From Bolinopsis microptera (taxonomy: Eukaryota; Ctenophora; Tentaculata; Lobata; Bolinopsidae): a stretch of 64,000 nt of DNA. A model generated the notes under the pieces. That model saw only the letters and a program-made list of their open reading frames with translations, was not told where the DNA came from and made no database searches. Made by a program: the position numbers and the translations under genes. The stretch lies in contig NC_087074.1 of the NCBI RefSeq assembly GCF_026151205.1, forward strand, positions 11,947,182 through 12,011,181, read 5' to 3'. This document shows, piece after piece, positions 12,601-24,380 of this stretch (the first letter of the stretch is position 1; each line of letters opens with the position of its first letter).

Positions 12601-15600
12601 CTTGCAACTTGTTTATAACATAATGTAAGTTGCTTATCATTGTACTAGCCAGTATAAGAGTTCATGTTACATGTCCCCGGGACACCACGTCCCACAACTT
12701 ACATATAATACACACAGTGTGTTGCAGCCCAGCTCTTTATATTGTTTTAGATAGTTATGGGGCTTTGTTTTCAGTTAGAAGTTCAGATGTAAACAACACT
12801 CAGATCTGGTGTTAAAAAACAAAAACACACGACGAATTCCAGTGTTTCACATTGTAGTGCCACTATTATAGCCTGGTGATTATCATTGTCACTGTTATAC
12901 ACAGCCTCCCTATCATTGCTAAGTAATTTGATGGGAGTGAAAATATTAAATAACACTTGAAAGAGAATACATTTATGATTGAATTTGAATTATAATCTGA
13001 TACTTTTTCAGTCGTAAATAATCTGCAACATTCTACAGTGTGTATTAAATTACGAGGCTTCGTGAGTTTACGACTTTCGGACATGCATTTGCCAAAAATA
13101 AAATTTATTGTTAAGATAAATTTACATCTAAAAAAACGTGCTGTGCCTCAATACTCTTATAACAAACTACACATTTTCTAAAACAATGCTATCTTACATG
13201 CCATATATAACTGTACTATACATTCTATACTTCCCAGTAGCTCACTTGACGAGCTTATACAATTTGCACACAGCAGCAAAAAAGAGATTTTCAAGTGTAC
13301 ACCAGAAATACACATTAAAATTGAAAACAGTGCTTTATAATACTCGAATACAGGGATTAAATGTACATTAAATGTATTGTTTGGATCAGCTTGCAGTACA
13401 CAATGACACGTGGCCTAAGAAAAGTAACATTGTACAATGTACAAAGCGAATTTATCTACTATATTATTATCATTGTACGCAAGATAATGGGCATACAATG
13501 TAAAAAGACAGACTAATTATACGTGAATATATCAATTGTGATCAGCTGTAACAATAGGTGTATCACTCTACGTACATAATGGTTCAGGCTGTACTCTTGT
13601 ACAGCCTGTTGAGATGTTGTATGATGTGATTTTAGCAGACGAGTTACAAGCTGCTAACAGTTCTATATTTAGAAAATTACCTTATCACCATATTCAAACC
13701 TGATATAAAATATTCTGAGGAATATAAACGTTTTTACGGTAGAGAATGTTAGGTATTTGTTAAGAAAAGATCTCCGACGCGGTCGAACGACCTGATATGT
13801 GCTACATAATATTGTGTAGTGTACTTGCGAATGTGCATTTCCCACTTCTTGATATAATGGAGAATACGGCAGCCAATCAGCTCAGTTCTCCACTAGCACG
13901 TGACAAGAAAGAACCAATCAGAGCAGAGCTCTACTTTCTGAGGGAGTGGAACGGGAATGAAAAGGACCAAAATAACGGTTTTATAAAATAACTCTTTATT
14001 AGATATTTTTAGAGAACTCTTAAAGCCGTAATGGAATCCATTACAAACTGCAACAAACTGAGGCTATCATTCTATTACATACAGAATAATAGCTCTGAGC
14101 TTGCAGCATGAGGATCTAGAACATGTGTCACGTCGTCACTTGATATTTCCTGTTTCCGGACGTTCCACAATTATAACAAACGTCACTACAAATTGGACGA
14201 GGGCTTAATTTTCAGTAATCTTAAATCTCATAATTTTACAGCCCACAGGATCAGTTTATGTTTAAATTCCAACTTTCCAGAAGATAACTAATACTGTCGA
14301 CTACTTACTGAGAGGTATTTAACCCAGGTAGGGTGGGGCTGCGGCCCGCGACAGTGGGAAGGCGGATTGAGGGGTGGGAGAGGTGGAGGGAAGTAGGGTG
14401 GGGGAGGCGGAGGGAAGGAAGGGTGCCGGTGGGAGAGGTGGAGGTGGACGGAGGGGTGGGAGAGGTGGAGGCGGAGGGGTGGGGGGAGTAGGGAGGGGTG
14501 GGGGAGGCGGTGGGATGGGTGGGTGAGGCGGAGGGAGGGGTAAGAGAGGTGGAGGCGGAGGGTAGGGAAAGCAATTAGCTGTTCTTTACCAACACATAGT
14601 TAAAGAGAAGAGACTGCGAATTAATAAGGTGACCTGGTTTCTAAACATCGGGTTGAAACAGTTAAATACAGTGGTAATGGTATTTAATTGAGCATTGCCA
14701 GAACAGTTAGATCGTAAAGCTAAATGTGCTGACTTAAATACTTCCTCAATGCCACATGCAGGTTCTATTGTAAAACCAGCGCATTGGGGTGCGATAAATT
14801 TAAGTGAACGACATTTAGGTGACATTGAGCCGTGCATATTCGCAAAATATTTCAACATCTTCTCGATCTGTAACCATAATATTATGTCAAGAAATTCGAG
14901 AACAATCTTTCGACTTAGCAGCTGTCAAAACAGTTGAAGGGTAGTTATAATAAGGTAGTATAAGGTAGTAACAATGTAGTATAAGGTACAGCTACAGCTC
15001 AGGGTGATCAAAAAGTCTGGCCGAGATTTACTTTTTGAATTATTCGAAAACGGTAGGTATAACTTTTCAAGTAAGATAAGGTAAGTCCCGGCCCCCGAAC
15101 CCCATAAATCCGTAACCTGATTGTCTCGCAGTTTATTTTTAGGCAAGAGAGTGAACATATATTTAAAAATAACGCTGAAAGATTTGTGCTGAATTTAACT
15201 TTAAAACAATATTCATTTACACACACCTTGTTTTAATGATTAATTAAATTACTGATGAATCTTACTTCGAAAACTTTCTAAATTTCTACAGTCGCTTACT
15301 CACTACCGTAATTACATTTTATGACTCTATGTTTAAGTAATGTGTAACCAAAGGAAAGGAGCTGAGGAAGTTTTAAACTTATTCATAACTATTTCGACTA
15401 CAAAAAATGTTCCAATTGATTCTATCGAATTAATGTGAGCTGTTTGATCATTATCTTACTATATATAAAGCGAGACGATATATATATATATATATCTGTG
15501 CCATTTTACTGACACCACGGCATCAACTTTAACGCAACTTTCCGCAAAAACCGTAAAAGATATACAACTGAAACTTTTTTGACTGGGTTAAATGCTTTAA

Positions 15601-18600
15601 TGGCCTTCAAATCAGCATGAAAAAATAAAAAATTGGCCAAGGAATAATAATTTTAGTGCCCAAAATTTGGACTCCCAAGTGGTGTCAAAAACGCGAATTA
15701 AATAGGTAATAATTATTTTAGTCTCTCGAGTCTTGACACCACTTTAGGGTTAGACGGGTTCCTGCTAGTCCGTATAACGCTTTAACCTTTATTTTTTGAA
15801 CACTTATTAGTTATTTGTTATAAACATTGTAAGAGTACGACTTTATTCCATAATCTCATACCGAATGACTCTTGTACGTAGCTAATAGGTATGTAGTGAT
15901 GCAATTTAGAGCGAGGGGTCAGAGTATAGGGAAGTTAAGATGTTTCACACTGCACTTCTAGAACTGGGTATTATGAGGAACACAGAAATAAAAAGTTATT
16001 AAATTAATTATACATTATCGAATGTTTGCTAATGCCATAATATTATATACAATAAAATATCAATCATAGTTACAATCCCAATAACACCCAGTCTTGTTCT
16101 ATGTCACGTTAATAAATAAGTCCATAATATTAATTATATCCTAAGTAAAACTTCTGATAATAGCACCAATATTTGTTAGCCGCCGGAGGAGATATCTTCT
16201 ACAACTTATCATTGTCAAAGTGAAAGGAGAGCTGCTTGAGGGTGATGGTGTTTTCTCCGCTGGTGTAGAGCTATGCTCTCTGCTTCAAATCTGCAAATTA
16301 TTTGAGTAGTCTCCGAGGCTCTTCTTCTATCTTCTTCATTTTCCTTCTATCAGCTCTCTCTTTGAGAGACCGATCTGGAGACACGAACACCTTCTTGATC
16401 TTAGCGCTATGTTTCAATGATTTTGCATATACTAAATCGGTCTTTACAACAAATTGAACTTCTTTCATTTTATGATCATGTCTTAGGATGGTGGGTTTCT
16501 GAGGCTTGATCATAGTGTTCTGATAAAATATTTGATTATTCCTCAGTTGCTCAATAGTCACCGCAGCTGACCTCATCACAGATCCACTTCCTCTCATGGC
16601 ATCTACAAGATTCAGAATAGAATGTGCCAGAACGTCTTTGTTAGCTTCTCTCAGTGATCCCATGTTCAGATCTGATAAACTGGTGTACCCCAATGATCCC
16701 AACATGATTTTCAGAACAGTCTCAAAGTTCTTTTCCAAGCTGTACAAGTTGTTGACATTGAAAGTCATGCTGTTCAATATTAGAATACGTACACTATCAA
16801 ATATACGAAAATGACGATAGAAACCCTTTGATTAACAAGCACAACGAAATAATAGAATTGAACTGAAATATTGATTGGTTTGCCTCTGCAAGCTGACTAC
16901 CTATCCGCTCCCTCATTCCTCTTCTCTTCCCATAAGGTCACCGGTTTGTTTGCCTAAAATACGGGCCCCATCCAGGGGAGAAAATGTTTCAACCTTCTTT
17001 TTACATACAATAAGAACCCTCAAAAGGCTAGTGCCAACGATATTATATCATGTAAGTACTCGTTATAGAACTTGAAGTACTGGTATTGCATCTTAGAAGC
17101 CCCACTTGGAGACAATAATCTATATAAAAATGTGCTAAGCTATGTAGAATAGTGCAGCAACATTCGTCTCGTTTATTAAAATGAGCAGTTAAACTGTGAT
17201 AAAACATCCTTGTAAACATTCCAACTACACGATACTAACAACGGCAACTTTTATTTATTATGTGATAATAAAATCTAGTAATTATTTTCCCTACAACATC
17301 ATGCATATTATATTCTCTTTAAGAAATTGCTCGTAGGATTTTATTGTGCTTAATTTTCAATTTTTATATTTATGCATGCGATACATCAGTACTGAAAAGT
17401 GCAGACTACAATCCAGATTCCATTTTAAAATACATAGTGCATATTATAACTATGATCACGTGACATACAAGTTGGAGTTACTCCAGCGGTTAATTTTATC
17501 AGGGTTACTATTAGTATCATTATATATAATAACGAAGTTCAGCATTGTTATGGAGTGGTGAAAGGTTACAATTTACATGCATTTACGTTATTACAACATT
17601 ACGTGCCTTGCTTCCCCACTAGTATCCACATTTTACATCACATAATATTATAATCAATTAAAATGTTATAAATTAGCTAAATAATTGAACTTACTCGAAC
17701 ACGAAGAACAGAACACAGACCCCAATGAGCAGAACTAGAGTTACGAAGAAGACGTTAATCTGCTTCGCCATTATAATTCGGCCTCCACAAAAGAAGCGAT
17801 TCTTTCCTGAAACGTAAGAAAGTTCGTTATAATCATGTAAAACGTTTACATTACGGTTTATAATATGGTTTAACGTTTAAATTACGGGTTACATTATATT
17901 TTACAGTACGTGTTATGTCTAAACAGTAAACAACGATAATATACATGCTTAGTAAGTGTGTATATTGTCATGACGGATATGTTTATCCGAGACCGATAAA
18001 ATATAAATCCTTGCATAAATGGTATCAGTATTACGACGAGCCATTTCTCTGCCATTTTGATACAGTTATGTAAAGAATTTATACTGTATATGGTGGTAGG
18101 AGTGATTTGTCCGGAAGTTTAAAGCACTATCTACGGAACTCTTAAGCTGACTGGTGACTAAGTGCTTGCAACATTCATAGGATTCATCATGATATAAAGT
18201 AACTACCATTTAACTTTTATCACATCCTGTAGTTCAGCATTATTATTAAGCCTAATAGCTGAGGGTCAACATATATATCTAAAAGTTGCAATATAATATG
18301 TTATATGTAATACGTATCTACTATATTAAATATTTACAGTAATGTGGATAGCATTCTCATGTCCAGAGAGCAGAAAGGAGCACATATTATTACACACAAT
18401 GATATATTAAAAACGGACATATCACAAAATTCGTACTTAAGACGGTGTTCAACAATATTATTGATGACTTGTATAAACATATAAGTTGATTTTATCAGAT
18501 GTTTACTTTTAAAGACCATGGCCAGTTTTGAGCTGAAAGTTTATACCTTATACGCAAAAATGATAACCAAACTTTTGAGAATATCTAAAAACACCTTGGT

Positions 18601-21264
18601 GCTGAATTTGATCTATTGAAATACCCTCACGTACTGTACTCGAGTCACCAAATAACATCAACTTTTTTCAACTTGTTCACAGCAAATGGGGAGCCAACTT
18701 TGAACAGCAAATGGGGAGACAACAAATCTAACTAAAAGAGTGGACCTCTATTGTACTGTTAGGTATGTGAGAGTCGGTGAAAAATAACATATATCTACAG
18801 AACCTGTAGGTGTTGTTTGGGTCGACTTATTAAAACATTTGACTGATCACAAATCAGGTAGGTTTCCATACTAGATTAAAATGATAAATTTCAGTACAAC
18901 TCTAGACCTAACTGCGTTATATATTGTAATTGCAGTTTTTACTAGTACTCTGAAGCGAGGGTAAGTTGTGGTGAAATTTAGCGCGTGTATTGAGTATGAC
19001 GTACAATTGAGTACTTACTAATTAGTCATTAAAATGTTAGATAGATTTTTCTTTATCTTCAAAGATATGCAGTCAAAGAGTCAAGCTTTTAAGTTAAATA
19101 TGTAAACCCATGTCCTATAATCATATTACATTCAATCGTCCATGATTGATTGTAAATATTTAACACGAATTTAAACTGAAATCTGAATCCCTCTTCTGAT
19201 ATTATTCGAGATACTAACACAACTAGTTCTACCCAGCTGAGTACTCCTGAGTACTGGTCACTGGTGGGTGCTACTGAGTACTGGTCACTGGTGGGTGCTA
19301 CTGAGTACTGGTCACTGGTGGGTGCTACTGAGTACTGGTCACTGGTGGGTGCTACTGAGTACTGGTCACTGGTGGGTGCTACTGAGTACTGGTCACTGGT
19401 GGGTGCTACTGAGTACTGGTCACTGGTGGGTGCTACTGAGTACTGGTCACTGGTGGGTGCTACTGAGTACTGGTCACTGGTGGGTGCTACTGAGTACTGG
19501 TCACTGGTGGGTGCTACTGAGTACTGGTCACTGGTGGGTGCTACTGAGTACTGGTCACTGGTGGGTGCTACTGAGTACTGGTCACTGGTGGGTGCTACTG
19601 AGTACTGGTCACTGGTGGGTGCTACTGAGTACTGGTCACTGGTGGGTGCTACTGAGTACTGGTCACTGGTGGGTGCTACTGAGTACTGGTCACTGGTGGG
19701 TGCTACTGAGTACTGTCACTGGTGAGTACTCCTGAGTACTGGTCACTGGTGGGTGCTACTGAGTACTGGTCACTGGTGGGTGCTACTGAGTACTGGTCAC
19801 TGGTGGGTGCTACTGAGTACTGGTCACTGGTGGGTGCTACTGAGTACTGGTCACTGGTGGGTGCTACTGAGTACTGGTCACTGGTGGGTGCTACTGAGTA
19901 CTGGTCACTGGTGGGTGCTACTGATATCTACGACAGTGTACAGTTTGGTCTAGTTAGATACTTGTAAGAAGTATGTGGAATAACGTACCAACGTGACGTA
20001 CTACCACTATACAAACACCACCATGTATATATTATACACAAACTACGCCTTGATTATCTCAATACAGGCGAGTGCAGTGTGCACATGGCCCGGTCAGTAT
20101 ACAGCTTGGCCAGTACATGTGGTCCGGTAAGTACATGTGGCCTGATCAGTACAGGGCCCGGTAAGTACATGTGGTCCGGTCAGTACAGGGTCCGGTAAGT
20201 ACATGTGGTCCGGTTAGTACAGGGTCCGGTAAGTACATGTGGCCTGATCAGTACAGGGTCCGGTAAGTACATGTGGCCTCATAAAGTACATTTCCTGGAA
20301 TGTCTCATAAAGCTACCTACATTCCTCCACCAACATTCCTCTCCCCTCTCATTAATAGCGCACCTGTCTCATTTAAACTCATTTACAAAGCCTCGCATCA
20401 CACAACTGGTTTGAGATATTAGAATGTGTATTGCAAGTAATGAACGTGCAATATTTCGGTGTTATTTTCGTGAGGTGCAAGATAATCAGAGCAGCCTGGC
20501 TAATTTACTAATTTCCACCCTCGTTAGGGGCACATAATAACCTGTAATGGGGCCAGCTTGGCCTTTTAATCACTTCCGCTATCTCATCATTTGGACCAAG
20601 TAGGTATAATCATCTAAACCGAGGAACGCTTAGAGATCTTTCAGAATCCTGACCCGAGATTAGCTTAACTCTAAAACTCTGGCATGTACCCAGGAATTTT
20701 GACGGGAACTTGCCACTAAGTAGACGGACAGCTACCATAACACACAGTTAGGGGGTTATGATCTCATGGGGTTCATGGCAAGAGGAATTTAGTAAAACCA
20801 TTATATAGCAGAGGATTGAGGGAAATTGTGGGATAGCAAAATCAAGCATAGTGGTAATAGTGGTAATAGTGGTAATAGTGGTAATACTGATAATACTGGT
20901 AATACTGATAGTGATAATGCTGGTAATACTGGTAATAGTGGTAATAGTGGTAATAGTGGTAATACTGGTAATAGTGGTAATACTGGTAATAGTGGTAACA
21001 AAGCTGTATTAATAAACTAGTGACACACCCGCATTATATTTGTTGAGACTGTCTATATCAGTATATCATACACACAGTTAAATCAGCTAAAAGGATTACA
21101 GTAGATACACTAAAAACTAACACGATGTGACCAGCTAGAGAGCTAATAGCTTAAAAAACAATAGTGGAATTTGAAGAAGCTCGACTTAAACTGTACATAC
21201 CATATTCGCTTTCAATTGGCTTCTTCTTAGAGAAGGAAGATTTCTTCGAGAAGAGAGGAAGCAT
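6667..21264 (-). CDS. ZDHHC14: ZDHHC14/18-like protein S-palmitoyltransferase
   Basis: Seven well-supported exons in phase: 21264-21201 ([15 protein letters not shown]..), 17806-17695 ([17 protein letters not shown]1), 11665-11523 (TM2, [15 protein letters not shown]), 11329-11168 ([38 protein letters not shown]), 9185-9048 ([20 protein letters not shown]3), 8620-8463 (TM4 and NQTTNEE), 8252-8028 ([27 protein letters not shown]). Two tentative 3' exons, 7409-7337 ([14 protein letters not shown]..) and 6686-6667 (RTPTPS then stop), keep phase and splice consensus but are not conserved sequence. The family transfers palmitate to protein cysteines at Golgi and plasma membrane. The catalytic DHHC, the cysteine-rich domain, DPG and TTxE motifs are all intact. 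ZDHHC9, 14 and 18 are hard to separate here; the PPRTKxVxxNGxxVKLKYC stretch favours 14/18. Confidence is high for exons 1-7, about 0.45 for the 3' exons. Confidence 0.88.
6908..7351. repeat. 28-bp minisatellite, 16 units, carrying splice-donor motifs
   Basis: Sixteen 28-bp units built around ACTTACTTGGTAACC. On the minus (ZDHHC sense) strand 12 of 16 units contain AA|GTAAGT, a strong 5' splice-site core. Units grade along the array: the first ten have ACCAAG/ACCGAG, the last six ACTGAG with more changes. The right-most unit coincides with the donor of tentative exon 8 of the ZDHHC gene (7337), so the array may have grown from an exon-intron junction. Confidence 0.95.
7352..8027 (-). other. 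ZDHHC intron and tentative exon 8 region
   Basis: Between exon 7 and the minisatellite. It includes an acceptor CTGTCAG and open exon 7409-7337. An alternative terminal exon follows a CATCACAG acceptor near 7670 (reads [11 protein letters not shown].. and stops after 20 codons). Which is used cannot be decided from sequence. Confidence 0.35.
10258..10945. repeat. GC-rich palindrome-rich repeat in ZDHHC intron 4
   Basis: It stands out in AT-rich DNA. It starts with CGGGGGCTTCGCCCCC and has G and C runs at 10331-10366. Nested short palindromes follow at 10750-10835 (GGGGGGCTGCGCCCCCC, AGGGGCTCCGCCCCT, GGGGGCTGCGCCCCC). GGCACGTAGACAGG near 10318 and GGCTACGTCCCTG near 10926 are rough inverted ends. 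This looks like a non-autonomous DNA element of a kind common in marine invertebrate genomes; the exact limits are uncertain. Confidence 0.5.
12226..12319. repeat. 11-bp tandem repeat of E-box words in ZDHHC intron 2
   Basis: About eight copies of GATTTACACGT, producing seven CACGTG palindromes plus two CACCTG variants at 11-bp spacing; another ACACGTGATTTACACGT lies near 12400. CACGTG is the E-box bound by bHLH-ZIP factors, but the array may be only a simple repeat. Confidence 0.85.
13585..13608. repeat. Short perfect hairpin
   Basis: CAGGCTGTAC, loop TCTT, then GTACAGCCTG: 10-bp arms. It lies in ZDHHC intron 2. No function assigned. Confidence 0.6.
14330..14575. repeat. G-rich low-complexity tract
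   Basis: About 245 bp of irregular GGAGGGGTGGGAGAGGTGGAG-type sequence in ZDHHC intron 2; runs of three to five G in close series could form G-quadruplexes. The proline/serine-rich open frame on the opposite strand is an artefact of the repeat. Confidence 0.8.
15454..15768 (+). mobile_element. Non-autonomous Helitron, copy 1
   Basis: 315 bp beginning TCTTACTATATATAAAGCGA after an A and ending CGGGTTCCTGCTAG before a T, the typical TC..CTAG Helitron ends. It is about 95 percent alike by eye to 52486-52802 over the whole length. No replicase or helicase coding. It lies in ZDHHC intron 2 and carries an expanded TA run near its 5' end. Confidence 0.8.
16298..16777 (-). CDS. Intronless 159-codon ORF inside ZDHHC intron 2, unrecognised
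   Basis: A single open frame, [18 protein letters not shown].. to ..EEEPRRLLK, ends in TAA. The middle is helical and leucine-rich ([12 protein letters not shown]). The last 60 residues are basic: [20 protein letters not shown], then [20 protein letters not shown]. The phrase SPDxxxxERxxxRK is reminiscent of the C-terminal part of ORF1-type proteins of non-LTR elements, so this may be an ORF1 relic or a gene derived from one. That is a weak inference. It lies on the same strand as its host gene and is longer than expected by chance in this AT-rich DNA. No intron, signal peptide or membrane segment is seen. Confidence 0.5.
   Translation of the reverse strand: MNSMTFNVNNLYSLEKNFETVLKIMLGSLGYTSLSDLNMGSLREANKDVLAHSILNLVDAMRGSGSVMRSAAVTIEQLRNNQIFYQNTMIKPQKPTILRHDHKMKEVQFVVKTDLVYAKSLKHSAKIKKVFVSPDRSLKERADRRKMKKIEEEPRRLLK
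19247..19923. repeat. 27-bp minisatellite, about 25 near-identical units
   Basis: Unit contains CTGAGTACTGGTCACTGG followed by TGGGTGCTA. Copies are almost identical, with one disrupted unit at about 19711-19738, suggesting recent homogenisation. Because 27 is divisible by three, all frames stay open; the periodic frames (for instance WSLVGATEY repeated) are not taken as genes. It lies in ZDHHC intron 1. Confidence 0.95.
20085..20280. repeat. Degenerate tandem repeat of CCGGTAAGTACATGTGG
   Basis: About seven imperfect units mixing GTCAGTACAGGGTCCGG and TAAGTACATGTGG. Located in ZDHHC intron 1. Confidence 0.8.
20848..20998. repeat. 9-bp repeat GGTAATAGT
   Basis: About 16 copies with TAGT/TACT variation. 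The asparagine/glycine/serine frame on the plus strand and the leucine/proline frame on the minus strand are artefacts. Confidence 0.9.
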
Positions 21265-24200
21265 CTCTTTTGATAGAAGCAATGAGTCACGGAGCCAGAT
21301 CCATTGAAAGTATGAGATTCTACTGATGTATTTAAGTGAAATGACTACTGTTTAAAAGGTTTGCTAGTTAACTATAAAGCTCAAATTCGTGAAGCTCACC
21401 AACTAAATTAAACACACAGCTCGATAACAAGATACCATTTAAACATAACAAAGGCCCCGAAACATCGTGGCAATGTGGTAGAAACTGAAGAAAGTCAGCA
21501 AACTGAACATGTCCTTAACAATAGTAAAATCCATCTCGTGGAATGTCCAGGTTAAGAACGCACGGAAAGCAGGCGGAGTGCGGCGGAGTGCTGACCTATA
21601 ATTGCTCATTTGGTCAGGTACAACCGCAGATACGTTGCTCCAGAGAGAAAGAGAGGAGGAGAGGAGAGAGAGCCAGATTAGGGCGGAAAGAGAGCTGGCG
21701 ATTGGGAGTTTGGTCCTGTGCCTGCTCAGAGACGGGAAGCTAATTATACCTGCAATAATGGACGTAATGATATGTTTCATATGCGGATATAAAGGATTCT
21801 GAAGATTCTGGGATGGCAGGGTGTTTCGTCAAAAATTAAATCTTTCAATAGACATTCAATGTTGAAATCAAATCGTCTTATTGGTTCCCGGTTAAACAAT
21901 TGAAAACCTTCTAAATGTTAAGTTGAACTCTGATATAAAATATCTCTCCTGCAGTTTTTTTAGAAATGCGTATCTATTATCACCGATGCACTCAACATGG
22001 CTTTTAGTTTGACCAGTTTTTTATCCGAGAGCGTTATCGCATTCATTCTGTATTTATGAGCGATAACGTAATTCATTTTTCTCAAAAAACGTTTATTCGA
22101 AATAAAGCGATGCTAAATTTAACATTTCTCAGAAAAACACAAATTTCATCTTGCTGGCTTTGCACGCTTATTTTGAATCTCATCCAACAAAGAAATTGTC
22201 AAAATTTTTCATAAATTGATAACATCGAAAACAACACGTGACTTAAACTATTTGGCAGTTCACTAAGCTTTGGAGGTTGGAGCGAATTTTAAAACCCAAG
22301 TTTTCAACATTCGAAAGTCGTCTTGAAAAGAAGAATAGAAGATTTATTCCACACTTCAAGAAAGTGTTATGAGAAGAAGTGGTATTGCAGTGTGTTAATT
22401 ATACCTTTATACTCAATACTGCACTGGACATCCACTTCTTAGATCTGAGATTTCCAGAATCTATAATAATTTGGTACAGTGAGGCGATATGCATAGAGAG
22501 GGGGCGCGGGCGGGGGGCTTGCAAGAGAATTTTAACTACCTTACTCGGGAATATTATAACGGGTTAATTTATGACTGGGAAAATTAATGACTAGACCGGG
22601 AAAAATATGGCGGAATTTTCCAAAACCCACCAAGCATCAAAATGTATTACTATTAGTTTACCTTACTCGGGAACATTATAGCGGGTTAATTTATGACTGG
22701 GAAAATTAATGACCGGGAAAAATATGGCGGAATTTTCCAAAACCCACCACTTTATCCCAGTCATAATATTCCCGAGTAAGGTACATGCCGGGAAGTTATT
22801 TCAAATAAATGACTGAGGAAGAGTGGATTTCGATTTAAAATATTTATTTAAATTTAAATAAATGTGGTCTGTGAACAATATTGCAAGAAACTTACAATCT
22901 CATAGGCTGTCACAAAGAGGCAAGTGCCAAACTGTCGATGTAAAAAAGAGCGGAAACATTCCGACAAGGCCCGTGTTACTCTGAATCAAATTTAATGAAG
23001 ACGATTTTAAATATACCCATGTTATTAACTGTACCTAAGTGGCTAAGTTGACCCAGTTTCACTATGTTTCACTATGTTTCACTATATTTCACCCTAGACA
23101 CACAGGTGTATAAGTGATACGTGTCTTTATAGTGACAATTCGGGGATAGCGCGACACCATTACACAGTTGTGATAAAGCACAAAGTAAAGCACAAAGTAA
23201 TCTGTCAGACTGCTAATGATATAAGTACAGACAGTGAATTATTAAGTCGGAATTAAATCTCACAGTGCATAATATATTGTACACCTACACACTACCAGCA
23301 TGCACTGAAGAAAAGTGGTCAAAGTCAAGATGTCAAATAAGCTAAGAAAAAGTGTAATAGATACAACTGTACTATTTATTTTAAATTTGCAATTCATTTT
23401 TACCAAAATAAGACTAATAGTTATATTTTTTTCGCTCTTGTGAGTGCGTCGATCATACATACATATATTTGATAGTTTGGGACGAATTGAGAGTATCCAG
23501 TATCCACTCGGTGTATAAAACAAAATATTAGGGAATATTATCGACGTTTCGGCAAAATGCGGCTAACCTGGAAAAACCTGCCATCTCTTTTTTGACATGT
23601 TACATGAAACTCTGTCTCTGTTTGCAGCTTGTTTTCCCGGACTGGTGGGTTTAGGCCCTGGTCACGTGACTGCCTGGTAGAATGAACCTCCCGGTACTGA
23701 TTTATCACTCCATCTCAAATCATCCTACAACAGTTCAACAGTTAATATCACAGTAAATTAAACATTATCATACAATTGTTTACATTTTGCGGCTGCAACA
23801 ATCATTTCTCATGGGGATATGTACAAAGTACATTATATCATTTAATTCAGGCAGGTCATTTTAATTTGAAATAGTACACCAATTACAATGAAGGGAATCC
23901 GCGTGTTGCTATATTATATTTTATATAGTAACTTGTGTATACTGTATTGTAATATCGAACTACTCGCTAAAAGTCTTTGTTTTGAGGAATATTTCTTGGA
24001 ATTTCAACTGAATATTCATCCACCTGCACCAAGGCACAGGCTAATAATGATTTATCGTCAATGAAACAAATTTATCTAGTATTACTAGTAGTAATGCAAA
24101 CATCACATCTTGACACATTATAACCTTATAATCACAAATTCAGTTACCGTGATATTTATAAGTTAATTTGTTGTGCAAACAATTTGGCAGCATAATCAAA

Positions 24201-24338
24201 AACTGCTTTAATAAGTTAATAGCTTCATACTTAGAAACATAGAGTAGCTTATCTCAGAATACCCTCGAGGTAATGACGTTGTGTGCTCATGAATTTACAG
24301 GTCCAGTGCAAAAATATAATCCAAATTATGCAATGCTA
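21265..24338. other. Intergenic between ZDHHC and the 82-residue protein gene
   Basis: The likely ZDHHC promoter lies just right of 21264, but no core element could be picked out. A 113-codon minus frame (21780-21439) and an overlapping plus frame were seen but have no supporting features. A local duplication is annotated separately at 22537-22783. Confidence 0.4.
22537..22783. repeat. Tandem duplication with trailing inverted copy
   Basis: The ~95-bp segment ACCTTACTCGGG..CCAAAACCCACCA occurs at 22537-22632 and again at 22660-22749. At 22756-22783 the start of the unit follows in reverse orientation (CCCGAGTAAGGTA), so the transcript of the block could fold back on itself. Confidence 0.8.
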
Positions 24339-24348
24339 TTTATTTATT
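24339..24348 (-). terminator. Overlapping AATAAA polyadenylation signals
   Basis: Plus strand TTTATTTATT gives two overlapping AATAAA hexamers on the minus strand, 33-42 nt past the stop of the 82-residue protein gene, a normal distance. This supports that gene model. Confidence 0.55.
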
Positions 24349-24380
24349 ACAAAGTGGATCAATTTGATTGTCTTGTAAGT

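Noticed and set aside
14305..14574. Proline/serine/threonine-rich minus-strand frame
   Set aside because: Follows exactly the G-rich low-complexity tract; no intron borders or conserved features.
14586..14937. Overlapping 80-90 codon frames on both strands
   Set aside because: No recognisable motif, and mirrored open frames on the two strands suggest chance.
19264..19967. Long open frames with 9-residue periodic repeats ([18 protein letters not shown])
   Set aside because: They exist in more than one plus-strand frame only because the unit is 27 bp; no start context, splice or composition supports coding.
20801..21020. Leucine/proline and asparagine/glycine repeat frames
   Set aside because: Reflect the 9-bp GGTAATAGT repeat on the two strands.
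21439..21802. 113-codon minus frame and overlapping plus frame upstream of ZDHHC
   Set aside because: Overlapping frames on both strands, no family resemblance and no clear splice context; left as unexplained.
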